A stretch of 64,000 nt of DNA from Mycolicibacterium litorale (GTDB taxonomy: Bacteria > Actinomycetota > Actinomycetes > Mycobacteriales > Mycobacteriaceae), in assembly GCF_014218295.1 (NCBI RefSeq), contig NZ_AP023287.1:5022001-5086000 (forward strand), given 5' to 3'. How positions within the stretch are numbered: position 1 is the stretch's first letter; every line of letters starts with the position of its first letter. A program made the position numbers and the translations under genes. A model generated the notes under the pieces. That model saw only the letters and a program-made list of their open reading frames with translations, searched no databases and was not told the DNA's origin. This document shows positions 31,600 through 40,520 of this stretch, in pieces.

Positions 31600-32922
31600 T
31601 CAGAACTCGCGCAAGGTCTCCCGCAGGGTGGTGCCGGTGTACTCGGTGCGGGTCAGGCCCATGCGCTGCAGTTCGGGCACCAACCCGTCGGTGATCGACG
31701 CGATGTAGCTGCGGTTGAGGTCCCAGCCCGGCTTCATGATGAGGAAGCCGTCACCGCCGATCTCCTCCATCGCCTCGCCCATCTGGCTGGCGACCTGTTG
31801 CGGTGTGCCGACGAACTCGACCCCCGTGGTGGCCCAGTCGATGGCCAACCGCCGCAGGGTCTTCGGACCGGGGCTGCCGTCACCGCGCATGAAGTGCTCG
31901 AGCGAACCGCGCTCACCATTGGTGGTCAGGTCCGCCGGCAGAGGTTCGTCCCAGTCGAACTGCTTGAAGTCGATCTCGGTGTTCGACGAGATGCCCACGA
32001 GCTGCTTTTCGATGTAGCTGTCGGTGGACACCAGGCGTTCGACCTCCGCCCGCGCCTCGGCCTCGGTCGGTGCCACCACGGGTGAGACGCAGAACATCAA
32101 CTTGATGTCGTCGGGGTTGCGGCCCTCCGCCGCGGCACGTGCCCGGATGTCGTCGCGGTAGGCCTTCATCCCGGCGGTTCCGGTGCCGACGGCGACGATC
32201 GCGTCGGCGGCGCGTGCCGCGAACGCGCGACCTCGGGGCGAGGCGCCGGCCTGCAGGATCGTCGGGCGGTGCTGCGGCGAGGGGACGGTGTTGAGCGGGC
32301 CGCGCGACTTGAAGTACTTGCCGACGAAGTCGATGGTGCGCACCTTCCTGTAGTCGGCGTACGTGTGGGTCTCTCGGTCCATCACCACCGCGTCCGCGTC
32401 CCACGAATCCCACAGCTGAGTGACGACGTCGAAGTACTCGTCGGCGACGTTGTAGCGTTCGTCGTGCTCGGGCAGTGCGTCGAGGCCGAAGTTCTGGGCG
32501 GCGCGGTCCTCGGCCGAGGACACGATGTTCCAGCCGAACCGGCCCTCCGACAAGGAGTCGACGGTGGAGGCCAGCCGGGCCAGCAGATAGGGCGGGTAGA
32601 ACGAGGTGGACATCGTCGCCACCACACCGAGGTGCGAGGTGTGGGACGCGATCTTGACCGCCAGCGGCACCGGATCGTGTTTCGGGGCGAACACCGAGTT
32701 CTTCAGCGCCCCCTCCATCGAGCGCCCGTAGGCGTCGGCCACCATCACGGTGTCCTCGATCATGATGAAGTCGAAGCAGGCGCGTTCCATGCTGCGCGCC
32801 ATGTCGACGTAGAACTGCCCGTTGGGCCAGCGCGCCACATCCGGCGATGCTCGCGGTGTATCCCATTCCGGGGGAATGAAATTCATGAACCAGCCGAGGT
32901 GGAACTTCTTCGTCACTGCCAT
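31600..32922 (-). CDS. NtaA/SnaA/DszA-family FMN-dependent monooxygenase (second)
   Basis: 440 residues, clearly homologous to the protein at 23964: F-H-L-G-W-F-M-N-F, T-S-F-Y-P-P-Y-L-L-A-R, G-R-F-G-W-N-I-V-S-S, N-F-G-L-D and A-G-A-S-P-R-G-R. It lies between the ABC permeases and the ABC ATPase on the same strand, so the imported compound is probably its substrate or precursor. Flavin would come from the reductases at 35230 and 35712. The exact reaction (C-N, C-S or C-C oxidative cleavage) is not readable from sequence. Confidence 0.88.
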   Translation of the reverse strand: MAVTKKFHLGWFMNFIPPEWDTPRASPDVARWPNGQFYVDMARSMERACFDFIMIEDTVMVADAYGRSMEGALKNSVFAPKHDPVPLAVKIASHTSHLGVVATMSTSFYPPYLLARLASTVDSLSEGRFGWNIVSSAEDRAAQNFGLDALPEHDERYNVADEYFDVVTQLWDSWDADAVVMDRETHTYADYRKVRTIDFVGKYFKSRGPLNTVPSPQHRPTILQAGASPRGRAFAARAADAIVAVGTGTAGMKAYRDDIRARAAAEGRNPDDIKLMFCVSPVVAPTEAEARAEVERLVSTDSYIEKQLVGISSNTEIDFKQFDWDEPLPADLTTNGERGSLEHFMRGDGSPGPKTLRRLAIDWATTGVEFVGTPQQVASQMGEAMEEIGGDGFLIMKPGWDLNRSYIASITDGLVPELQRMGLTRTEYTGTTLRETLREF

Positions 32923-32954
32923 CTCCTGTGTGTAGTGCGGGCGAAAACCATTGG

Positions 32955-34946
32955 TCAGCCGACGAGGCGCTGATCAGCCTGTGGTGTGGTGAGCAGGCAG
33001 GCGGCGAGGTGCCTGCTGGTGTCGTCGGCGGACAGCAGGTCGGGCACCTCGGTCGAGCAGCGCGCCACCCGCTCGCGGCAGCGGGGGTGGAAGGCGCATC
33101 CCGACGGGACCGCCAGCGGGCTCGCCGGCTCGCCGGCCAGCCGAACCGGCTCCTTGCCTGGGCTCGGAATCGCGGCCAGAAGCGCCTTGGTGTAGGGGTG
33201 TTCGGGAGTGGCGATGAGATCCTCGGTCGGTGCCAGTTCGACGATCTGGCCCAAGTACATGACCGCGATCCGATCGGCGATGAACCGTGCGGCTGCCAGG
33301 TCGTGGGTGACGAATACGACCGCCATGCCCAGCTCACGCCGCAACTCCTGCAGCAGGTTGAGGACCGACGCCGCCAGCGACGCGTCGAGCGCGGAGGTCG
33401 GCTCGTCGCACAGCAGAACCCGGGGCGGATCGATGATGGCGCGGGCGAAGGCCACCCGTTGGCGTTGGCCACCGGACAGGCTCGACGCCTTGACACTCGT
33501 GACATCCGGCGGCAATCCGACCTGCCGCAGCACAGCGTCCACCCGCGCACCACGCTCAATCCGATTCGTCGACCCGAGCAGCCGCTCACCCACGATCTCG
33601 CCGACCGTCAGCCACGGCGTGAGTGAGGCGCCGGCGTCCTGGAAGACCATCTGAGGCCGGGTCCCCGTGTACTTCACGGTGCCGCCGTCGGGTTCGATCA
33701 GGCCGGCGACGACGCGCAGCAGCGTCGACTTTCCCGAACCCGATTCACCGACCACGGCGATGGACTCACCGGGGGCGACGTCGAGGATGACGTGACGCAG
33801 CGCGTGGAGGCTGTCGCGCCGTCCGATTCCCCGCCGCACGCTGAACCGCTTCTCGACCCCGTTGATCCGCAGCACCGGCCGCGGGTCGTCGGGAACGCTC
33901 ACAGGGGCGAATTCTGGTGTCTCCAAACGGATCCGGCTCTGCGCGGGCGCGGTGGGAACGATGCACGCGGCGGCACCGGAGTGGGTGCCGGCGGGCGTCG
34001 GTTCGGGCAACACCTCCGTACAGGCGGGCGTCACCGCCGGGCAGCGCGGCGAGAACGCGCATCCGTCCGGATGGGCGCGCGGATCCGGCGGATGGCCCGG
34101 AAGGGCGCTGATCGCCCGGCCCAGCGGCAGATCGAGGTCGAGCCGCGAATTCAGCAGCCCGAACGTGTACGGATGCGAAGGGGCGGCCAGCACCTCGTCC
34201 ATCCCGCCGATCTCCGCGAGCCGCCCGCCGTACATCACCGCGACGCGGTCGGCGATCTGCGAGGCCACGCCGATGTCGTGGGTGACCACGATGAACGAGG
34301 TGCCCAGTTCCGCGCACAGATCGCGCAGCAGGCGCAGCACCTGCGCCTGCACGGTGACATCGAGCGCGGTGGTCGGCTCGTCGGCGATCACCAGGTCGGG
34401 CCCACCGGCGACCGCCATCGCGATCATCACTCGCTGCCGCAGCCCTCCGGAGAGTTCATGGGGGTAGGCCTTCATCCTCCGCACCGGGTCGGGCACGCCG
34501 ACCAGCTCCAGGAGCCGACGCGCCTCGTCGGGATCGCCCGCCACCTCGGTGATCTGCCTGCCCACCCGCATCGTGGGGTCCAGCGATGTCATGGGGTCCT
34601 GGAACACCGCGCCGAGATGTGCCTTCCGGATCCGGCGACGCTCCTCGGCACTCGCGCTGACCATGTCGACGCCGCACACCTCGGCCCGCCCCGAGATGAC
34701 GGGTGCCGGTTCGGCGCCGAGCAGGCCGAGGAGCCCGAGCCCGAGCACGCTCTTACCCGAGCCGGACTCCCCGACCAGCGCGAGCACCTCGCCGGGCCGG
34801 ACGTCGAGGCTGACGCCACGTAGGGCGTGCAGAGGCACCCCGCGGCGCTGGAAGGTGACGGTCAGATCACGCACCCGCGCCCGCGGCGCTACCTCGGCGG
34901 CCTGCGCCGGCGCCGTGCGCAGGCCGATCCCGTCGTCGATGGTCAT
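32955..34946 (-). CDS. Fused dual ABC ATPase (DppD-DppF type)
   Basis: 663 residues from the ATG at 34946. Two complete ATPase halves: the first has Walker A G-E-S-G-S-G-K-S at 59-66, signature L-S-G-G at 165-168 and V-I-A-D-E-P near 186. The second has G-E-S-G-S-G-K-S-T near 420, L-S-G-G-Q-R-Q-R and L-L-C-D-E-P. Each half ends in the oligopeptide-type C-terminal segment with clustered cysteines (G-C-A-F-S-P-R-C, G-C-A-F-H-P-R-C). It energises the DppB/DppC-type importer. A small inverted repeat (34967-34983) lies directly upstream. Confidence 0.92.
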   Translation of the reverse strand: MTIDDGIGLRTAPAQAAEVAPRARVRDLTVTFQRRGVPLHALRGVSLDVRPGEVLALVGESGSGKSVLGLGLLGLLGAEPAPVISGRAEVCGVDMVSASAEERRRIRKAHLGAVFQDPMTSLDPTMRVGRQITEVAGDPDEARRLLELVGVPDPVRRMKAYPHELSGGLRQRVMIAMAVAGGPDLVIADEPTTALDVTVQAQVLRLLRDLCAELGTSFIVVTHDIGVASQIADRVAVMYGGRLAEIGGMDEVLAAPSHPYTFGLLNSRLDLDLPLGRAISALPGHPPDPRAHPDGCAFSPRCPAVTPACTEVLPEPTPAGTHSGAAACIVPTAPAQSRIRLETPEFAPVSVPDDPRPVLRINGVEKRFSVRRGIGRRDSLHALRHVILDVAPGESIAVVGESGSGKSTLLRVVAGLIEPDGGTVKYTGTRPQMVFQDAGASLTPWLTVGEIVGERLLGSTNRIERGARVDAVLRQVGLPPDVTSVKASSLSGGQRQRVAFARAIIDPPRVLLCDEPTSALDASLAASVLNLLQELRRELGMAVVFVTHDLAAARFIADRIAVMYLGQIVELAPTEDLIATPEHPYTKALLAAIPSPGKEPVRLAGEPASPLAVPSGCAFHPRCRERVARCSTEVPDLLSADDTSRHLAACLLTTPQADQRLVG

Positions 34947-35229
34947 GGTCCAAGCCCCTCGATTGCCGCGATGAGACATCGCGATGGAGGTGAGACGGGT
35001 GCGCGGCCGGCGCTGGCTCTGCGGCATCCACATCTCGGAATGCGATGAGCAAACCTGCTGTGCGTGACGTGTTCACGACAAGTCGATGTCCATCGCATTG
35101 CGCCGCCGCCCGGCGCCGTTCCGGGGCGCACGGCGCAATGCAGCGTTTACCGCAGGGCGCGGCCGAGGAAACGGAGTCCTCCTTGACTGCAAGAATGTGG
35201 TCGATGCCGGAGAGTGGGAGGATGCGCAG
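34947..35229. promoter_or_regulatory. Divergent promoter region with two inverted repeats
   Basis: CGCGATG-AGA-CATCGCG lies at 34967-34983, 21 bases before the ATPase start. A perfect 11-bp pair GCATTGCGCCG / CGGCGCAATGC lies at 35095-35105 and 35131-35141. These are candidate operators for the divergent ABC and flavin-reductase transcripts. No gene is seen here. Confidence 0.45.
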
Positions 35230-35715
35230 ATGACGGTCGTAGTCGTAGGGAATCCGAAACCGATGTCACGGACCCGCGCTGCCGCGGAACTGGTCGCCGA
35301 GAAGCTGACCGGGGCCGCGCCCGAGCACGTGATCGACGTCGTCGACCTCGGCGCCGGGCTCCTCGGATGGGGCGACCCGAAAGTGGCCGAGGCCAAGGAC
35401 ATCGTGAAGTCGGCCGACTCCCTGGTGGTGGCCTCCCCCACGTTCAAGGCGACCTACACCGGGCTGCTGAAGCTGTTCCTCGACCAGTTCGGCGCCGGAG
35501 AGCTCGGGCAGGTGACCACGTTCCCGCTCATGCTCGGCGGCTCGCTGGCCCACGCGCTCGCACCTGAACTGACACTGCGCCCGGTCCTCGTCGAGATCGG
35601 CGCCAGTTGCCCGGCCCCGAGCCTGTATCTCATCGACTCCGAATACGAGACGTCACCGGAGCTGGAGAAGTGGCTCGAGGTGGCGCGTCGGTTCGTCCCG
35701 CAGGCGTCGTCGTGA
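35230..35715 (+). CDS. NAD(P)H-dependent FMN reductase (MsuE/SsuE-like)
   Basis: 161 residues from the ATG at 35230 after GGGAGG; the frame is open further upstream without conserved sequence. The flavodoxin-like start V-V-V-V-G-N-P-K-P-M-S-R-T-R and the segment V-V-A-S-P-T-F-K-A-T-Y-T-G-L-L-K near 67 are hallmark FMN and phosphate-site motifs of SsuE/MsuE proteins, which supply FMNH2 to sulfonate and related monooxygenases. Its partner genes are the monooxygenases on either side. The next gene overlaps its stop. Confidence 0.9.
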   Translation: MTVVVVGNPKPMSRTRAAAELVAEKLTGAAPEHVIDVVDLGAGLLGWGDPKVAEAKDIVKSADSLVVASPTFKATYTGLLKLFLDQFGAGELGQVTTFPLMLGGSLAHALAPELTLRPVLVEIGASCPAPSLYLIDSEYETSPELEKWLEVARRFVPQASS

Positions 35716-36212
35716 TCACCGCGGTCGAGGGTCAGTTCGATCAGGCCCTGCTGCGGCAGGCGTTCGGTTGCTTCCCCAGCGGCGTGACGGCGTTCTGCGG
35801 TCTGGTCGACGGTGTCGCCGAGGGGATGGCGGCGAGTTCCTTCACCTCGGTGTCGCTCGATCCGCCGCTGGTGTCGGTGTGCGTCGCCAACACGTCCACG
35901 ACCTGGCCGAAGCTCGCGCAGCTCGACCGACTCGGGTTGTCGGTGCTGGCGGGCGACCACGGGCCCATCGCGCGCTCGTTGTCGGCCAAGACCGGTGACC
36001 GGTTCGCCGAGGTGCAGTGGGAGGCGACCGACACCGGTGCGGTGTTCGTGCACGGCTCGACGCTGTGGCTCGAGTGCGCGCCCTACAAGCGGGTCGAGGC
36101 CGGTGACCACGAGATCGTCGTCCTGCAGATCATGGCGTTGGCGATCTACCCCGACGTCGCCCCGATGGTGTTCCACCGCAGCGGGTTCCACGGTCTGGCC
36201 GCCGCAACCTGA
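35712..36212 (+). CDS. Flavin reductase (split-barrel)
   Basis: 166 residues from the GTG at 35712 overlapping the FMN-reductase stop (GTGA). F-P-S-G-V-T-A-F-C-G near 22 and S-S-F-T-S-V-S-L-D-P-P-L-V-S-V-C near 44 define the flavin reductase family, as does G-D-H-E-I-V-V-L-Q near 132. It is the third flavin reductase of the island. Its final 45 bases including the stop are duplicated at 38173-38217, on the far side of the binding-protein gene. Confidence 0.88.
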   Translation: MITAVEGQFDQALLRQAFGCFPSGVTAFCGLVDGVAEGMAASSFTSVSLDPPLVSVCVANTSTTWPKLAQLDRLGLSVLAGDHGPIARSLSAKTGDRFAEVQWEATDTGAVFVHGSTLWLECAPYKRVEAGDHEIVVLQIMALAIYPDVAPMVFHRSGFHGLAAAT

Positions 36213-36225
36213 CGCGGGCGCGGCG

Positions 36226-36260
36226 GAGGGCGGTACCCGCTGAGTCCGGTACCGCCCCTC
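36226..36260. terminator. Hairpin between convergent flavin reductase and binding-protein genes
   Basis: GAGGGCGGTACC (36226-36237) pairs with GGTACCGCCCCTC (36248-36260) with one bulged base and a 10-base loop; it can terminate both converging transcripts. Confidence 0.65.
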
Positions 36261-36268
36261 GCACCATC

Positions 36269-37876
36269 TCAGGCGCGTTTGAGGGTGGGAGGCCAAATGA
36301 TCTGGGGATAGAAGGAATTGGCTTCGATGCCCGTCAGACCGTTCTGCGCGACGATGGCGTTCGGGGGTAGGCAGAGCGGAATCCAGAGTGCCTCGTCGAC
36401 GACCATCCGGCTGCAGCGCTGATAGACCTCGTTCATCTGCTCGGTGGTCGGCTGGCGCACGGCCTCGTCCATCAGCGTGTCCAACTGCGGATTCGAGTAC
36501 TGGAAGAAATTCAGTGGTTTGGCGCCGGTGCGCAGCAGGATACGGAACGTGGTGTCCAGGTGCAGCGTGTCTCCGCCGAGGAACGCCACCAGGATGTCCG
36601 GGCGCTTCTCGGGCGGTTGGTTGGCCAAGTCGAACATCTCCGCCACCGGCATCGTGCGTACCGTGACGTCGAGCCCCAGGGCGGCGAGCTGGTTCTGCAC
36701 CAGTTCGGCCATCTGCTGGCGCGGCGCCCCACCGTCCGCTGCCCATGCCAGATCCACCTTCTTCGACGGCAGCGATGCCACCATGGCGGCCAACGGGCCG
36801 GTATCGACCTCGGACGGGAACGGCGCCAGTGCGGGCGGCAACGAATTGGGTGACCACATCGACTCCTGGACCGCCGCCAGCCCGCCCCATGCGGTGTCGA
36901 CGATGGCCTTACGATCGAGCGCGGTCAGCACGGCGCGGCGCAGCGCGACGTCGGCGAAGATGCCCGAGGTCGGGTTGAGCCAGATGGCCTCCCCCACCCC
37001 GCCGACGGCCGTGACAACGGTGAAATCCGGATTCTGTTGATAGGCAAGCACATCCGGGATGGCGAAACCCTTGGTGACGATGTCGAACGCACCGGAGTCC
37101 AGCTGGAGTTTCTGTGTCGTGATATCCGGGGTGATCTCGATGCGGATGGTCTCGAACGCGGGCGTGCCGCCCCAGTAATCGCCGAAGGCGGACAGCGTGT
37201 AGTGACTGCCGGGCACGAATTCGGTGAAGGTGTAGGGACCCGTACCCGCATCGTGGGTCTTGAGCCATTCCTGCGCCAGGTCGTCACCTTTGGCGTTGGC
37301 GGCCACCGCCGTCGGGCTCACGGCGAACGGCTGCCAGGGGCACGCCAGGTAGTGCAGGAACGCGTTGTTGGGCTCAGAAAGCGTCACCACGAACGTCGTC
37401 GGGTCCGGCGCGGCCGTGCCGGCCACTCCGGCCACCATGTAGGCGGGGCCCTGGTTGACGGCTGCCCGGCGCTCGAAGCTCTTCACCCAGGCCTGCGCGT
37501 CGGCGATCGTGCCGTCGTGGAACTTGACGCCCGGGTGCAGGGTGAACGTGTAGGTCAGCTGGTCGTCGGAGACCGTCCACGACTTGGCGAGTCCGCCGAT
37601 GACGGTAGCCGAACCGGGTTGGTAGCGCACCAGGCCCTCGTAGGCCGATTCCATCACCTGGACGCCTTCCCCCTCGTACATGATGTCGGGATCGGGCACC
37701 TGCATGTCGGCGAGGAACGGCATCCGCAGCGTCAGCGTGCCCTTGCTCGACCCGCCACCCCCGGCTCCGCAGGCCGCGAGAAACGAGGCCAGGGTCAGAC
37801 CGCCGACGGTGAGACCGCCGGCTTTGAGGAAGGTGCGGCGGTCGAACCCGGTGGAAGGTGAGAGCTGTACTGGCAC
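36269..37876 (-). CDS. ABC transporter substrate-binding lipoprotein, peptide/nickel family, Tat signal
   Basis: 535 residues from the GTG at 37876, which has AGGAG five bases upstream; an ATG at 37900 and a longer frame to 37948 are also open. The N-terminus has a twin-arginine motif (D-R-R-T-F-L-K-A-G), a hydrophobic stretch and lipobox L-A-A-C, so it is likely exported folded by Tat and lipid-anchored. The rest is an SBP_bac_5 domain (Y-E-G-L-V-R-Y near 77, H-P-G-V-K-F-H-D-G-T near 115). It should deliver substrate to the DppB/C-type permeases at 29666-31539. Tat export of such proteins hints at a cofactor or metal complex, but that is inference. Confidence 0.88.
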   Translation of the reverse strand: MPVQLSPSTGFDRRTFLKAGGLTVGGLTLASFLAACGAGGGGSSKGTLTLRMPFLADMQVPDPDIMYEGEGVQVMESAYEGLVRYQPGSATVIGGLAKSWTVSDDQLTYTFTLHPGVKFHDGTIADAQAWVKSFERRAAVNQGPAYMVAGVAGTAAPDPTTFVVTLSEPNNAFLHYLACPWQPFAVSPTAVAANAKGDDLAQEWLKTHDAGTGPYTFTEFVPGSHYTLSAFGDYWGGTPAFETIRIEITPDITTQKLQLDSGAFDIVTKGFAIPDVLAYQQNPDFTVVTAVGGVGEAIWLNPTSGIFADVALRRAVLTALDRKAIVDTAWGGLAAVQESMWSPNSLPPALAPFPSEVDTGPLAAMVASLPSKKVDLAWAADGGAPRQQMAELVQNQLAALGLDVTVRTMPVAEMFDLANQPPEKRPDILVAFLGGDTLHLDTTFRILLRTGAKPLNFFQYSNPQLDTLMDEAVRQPTTEQMNEVYQRCSRMVVDEALWIPLCLPPNAIVAQNGLTGIEANSFYPQIIWPPTLKRA

Positions 37877-38226
37877 GGCGTCTCCTACGTGAGAAGGCAT
37901 GGGGCGGAGCACGGCGTTCGGTGGCGTGTCTCGATATCGCCGAGTCAAACCCGACCACGTGACGTGTCCGCGTCGTGTCGGTGCCTCTTGTATTACGCCG
38001 GTCCACGCTGAGGCCTCGAGCCGGCGGTCCCGGAATGCCTTGTGGACGTTGAGGTCCCGACCGAGCCGCGGCGTCGTCGCGCGAACGCCCCGGCACCGGT
38101 GATGTCGGCGGTGTTGCGCCGTGTGACGATCGGTGACAACCGGAACCCGTCGGCCCCGCGACTCTCATCGTCCCGCAGCGGATTTCACGGTCTGCCCGCC
38201 GCGCCCTGACGCGGGCGATTCGCGCG
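37877..38226. other. 350-bp region with a duplicated gene end
   Basis: No complete gene is visible. CCGCAGCGG to GACGCGGGCG at 38173-38217 matches 36176-36220 at 40 of 45 positions, including the codons R-S-G-F-H-G-L and the stop of the flavin reductase. It looks like the remnant of a second flavin-reductase 3' end. The rest must hold the promoter of the binding-protein gene; nothing else was recognised. Confidence 0.6.
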
Positions 38227-39216
38227 TCAGAACAACGCGAACTGGTCGCCCACCGTAGTGGAGTCGACGAACTCCTCGATACCGGTGCCGCCGACGACGT
38301 GGTCGAGCGCGCGCATGAACTCGCCGTCGGTGAGCACCGGTACGCCGAACTCCTGCGCCTGGTAGCCCTTGCCCTGTTCGACGTCGGGCTGGTTGCAGAT
38401 GACCAGCGAGGTGACCGGGTCGACGGTGTCGACGTAGGCGAGGCCTGTCGCGATCATCCGCTCGATCAGTTCCTCGTGGGTGCGGGTCACCTCGGCCGAC
38501 ACCGCCACCCGCATCCCCTTCACCAGCGGGCGGCCCGGAACGTAGCGGCCCGGGTTGAGGTACGGGCACGGCATCCGCGCCGCCAGCATCTTGAGCGGTT
38601 GCACCTCGTCGTGGGTGACCCGGCCGTTGGGCCACCGCCGCCGGCCCACCGGACGCGTCGGCAGCCAGGCCCTGCGTTCGCGGGCGCGGGCGAGTGTCGG
38701 TTTGAGGATCTGGGCCAGCACCTGTGCATCGTCGAGTGCGTCGTGCGGTTTGAGCTGCGGCACACCCCAGTGCGCGGCGAGCGTCTCCAACCGCAGGTTC
38801 TCCGTGCCGAGATCGAGCCGGCGGGCGAGTTCGACCGTGCACATCACCGAGTCGATCGGCAGTTCGGCGCCGACGAGCTCGGCTTCGGCGGTGAGGAACG
38901 AATAGTCGAACCCGACGTTGTGGGCGACGAGGGTGCGGCCGCGCAGCAGCTCGGCGAGGTCGGCCACGACGTCACCGAACGTGGGCGCGCCCTGCAGCAT
39001 CTGCGCGGTCAGCCCGTGCACATGGGTGGGGCCTGGATCGACGCCAGGATCGAGCAGCGTCGCCAGGCTGTGCTCGACGTTGCCGTCGTCCCCCACGGCG
39101 AGTGCGGCCAGGCTCACAATCCGCGCCTGTCCGGGCCGGAAACCCGACGTCTCGACATCGACGACGGCCCAGCCTGTACCGGTTTCGACCGCCGGTCTTC
39201 CCCAACCGTGGCTCAC
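38227..39216 (-). CDS. DnaQ-like 3'-5' exonuclease with BRCT domain
   Basis: 329 residues from the GTG at 39216 (VSHGWGRPA), matching the length of the M. tuberculosis protein annotated DnaQ (Rv3711c); a longer frame to 39276 is open. The DEDDh exonuclease motifs are V-D-V-E-T-S-G-F (Exo I), L-V-A-H-N-V-G-F-D (Exo II) and H-D-A-L-D-D-A (Exo III). The C-terminal 90 residues (P-L-V-K-G-M-R-V-A-V-S to the end) are a BRCT domain. In mycobacteria replicative proofreading is done by the DnaE1 PHP domain, so this enzyme is more likely a repair or accessory nuclease. Confidence 0.9.
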   Translation of the reverse strand: MSHGWGRPAVETGTGWAVVDVETSGFRPGQARIVSLAALAVGDDGNVEHSLATLLDPGVDPGPTHVHGLTAQMLQGAPTFGDVVADLAELLRGRTLVAHNVGFDYSFLTAEAELVGAELPIDSVMCTVELARRLDLGTENLRLETLAAHWGVPQLKPHDALDDAQVLAQILKPTLARARERRAWLPTRPVGRRRWPNGRVTHDEVQPLKMLAARMPCPYLNPGRYVPGRPLVKGMRVAVSAEVTRTHEELIERMIATGLAYVDTVDPVTSLVICNQPDVEQGKGYQAQEFGVPVLTDGEFMRALDHVVGGTGIEEFVDSTTVGDQFALF

Positions 39217-39290
39217 CACCTCAGCGTGGCACGCCCCTCCGACAATCCTCGGATCGCAGCGCTGCGTGTCGGGCACCTAAACTGCCGGGG

Positions 39291-40520
39291 ATGGTCACGC
39301 TTCGAGGACGCACTGCGCTGGCGGCCGGAGCCGCCGCCCGGTGGGCGTCGCGCGTCACCGGCCGCGGTGCGGGCGCGATGATCGGCGGGCTCGTCGCGAT
39401 GTCGCTGGACCGGTCGATCCTCGGCCAGCTGGGCGCCGGGCGGCGCACCGTCGTCATCACCGGCACCAACGGCAAGTCCACCACCACGCGGATGACCGCG
39501 GCGGCGCTGGGCACCCTCGGCGCGGTCGCGACCAACGCCGAGGGCGCGAACATGGACGCCGGCCTGGTCGCCGCCCTCGCCGCCGACCGCACCGCGCGCT
39601 TGGCCGCCCTCGAGGTCGACGAGATGCACGTACCGCACGTCTCCGACGCGGTCGCCCCGTCGGTCGTCGTCCTGCTCAACCTGTCGCGCGACCAACTCGA
39701 CCGGGTCGGCGAGATCAATCACATCGAACGCACGCTGCGCGCCGGACTGGCCCGCCATCCGTCGGCCGTCGTGGTCGCCAACTGCGACGACGTGCTGATG
39801 ACGTCGGCGGCCTACGACAGCCCGAACGTGGTGTGGGTGGCCGCAGGCGGCAGCTGGGCCAACGACTCGGTGAGCTGCCCGCGCTCCGGGGAGGTCATCG
39901 TCCGCGACGGCGTCGACTGGTATTCGACGGGCACCGATTTCAAGCGCCCCACACCGCAGTGGTGGTACGACGACACCCACCTCTACGGCCCGGACGGCCT
40001 GTCCCTGCCGATGACGCTGGCGCTGCCCGGTGCGGTGAACCGTGGCAACGCCGCCCAGGCGGTCGCCGCCGCCGTCACCCTGGGCGCCGATCCGGCGGCC
40101 GCCGTGGCGGCCGTGTCGGGCGTCGACGAGGTGGCGGGGCGCTACCGGACCGTGCGGATCGGCTCGCACACCGTGCGGGTGCTGCTGGCGAAGAACCCGG
40201 CCGGCTGGCAGGAGGCGCTGGCGATGGTCGACAAACACGGCGCCGGAGTGGTCATCTCCGTCAACGGTCAGGTGCCCGACGGAGAAGACCTGTCGTGGCT
40301 GTGGGATGTGCGCTTCGAGCACTTCGGGGACACGCAGGTGGTGGCGGCCGGGGAACGCGGTACCGACCTGGCGGTGCGGCTCGGCTACGCCGGCGTGGAA
40401 CACACGCTGGTGCACGACACCCTCGCGGCGATCCAGTCGTGTCCTGCCGGGCACGTCGAGGTGATCGCGAACTACACCGCGTTCCTGCAACTGAATCGGC
40501 GGTTGGCGCGTTATGAGTGA
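39291..40520 (+). CDS. murT: Lipid II isoglutaminyl synthase subunit MurT
   Basis: 409 residues from the ATG at 39291. The Mur-ligase ATP loop I-T-G-T-N-G-K-S-T-T lies at about 55-64 and N-L-S-R-D-Q-L-D-R near 140; the C-terminal DUF1727 domain follows. With GatD it amidates the D-glutamate of lipid II to D-isoglutamine. The four-cysteine zinc ribbon described for S. aureus MurT is not complete here. It overlaps gatD by 8 bases, the usual murT-gatD arrangement. Confidence 0.93.
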   Translation: MVTLRGRTALAAGAAARWASRVTGRGAGAMIGGLVAMSLDRSILGQLGAGRRTVVITGTNGKSTTTRMTAAALGTLGAVATNAEGANMDAGLVAALAADRTARLAALEVDEMHVPHVSDAVAPSVVVLLNLSRDQLDRVGEINHIERTLRAGLARHPSAVVVANCDDVLMTSAAYDSPNVVWVAAGGSWANDSVSCPRSGEVIVRDGVDWYSTGTDFKRPTPQWWYDDTHLYGPDGLSLPMTLALPGAVNRGNAAQAVAAAVTLGADPAAAVAAVSGVDEVAGRYRTVRIGSHTVRVLLAKNPAGWQEALAMVDKHGAGVVISVNGQVPDGEDLSWLWDVRFEHFGDTQVVAAGERGTDLAVRLGYAGVEHTLVHDTLAAIQSCPAGHVEVIANYTAFLQLNRRLARYE

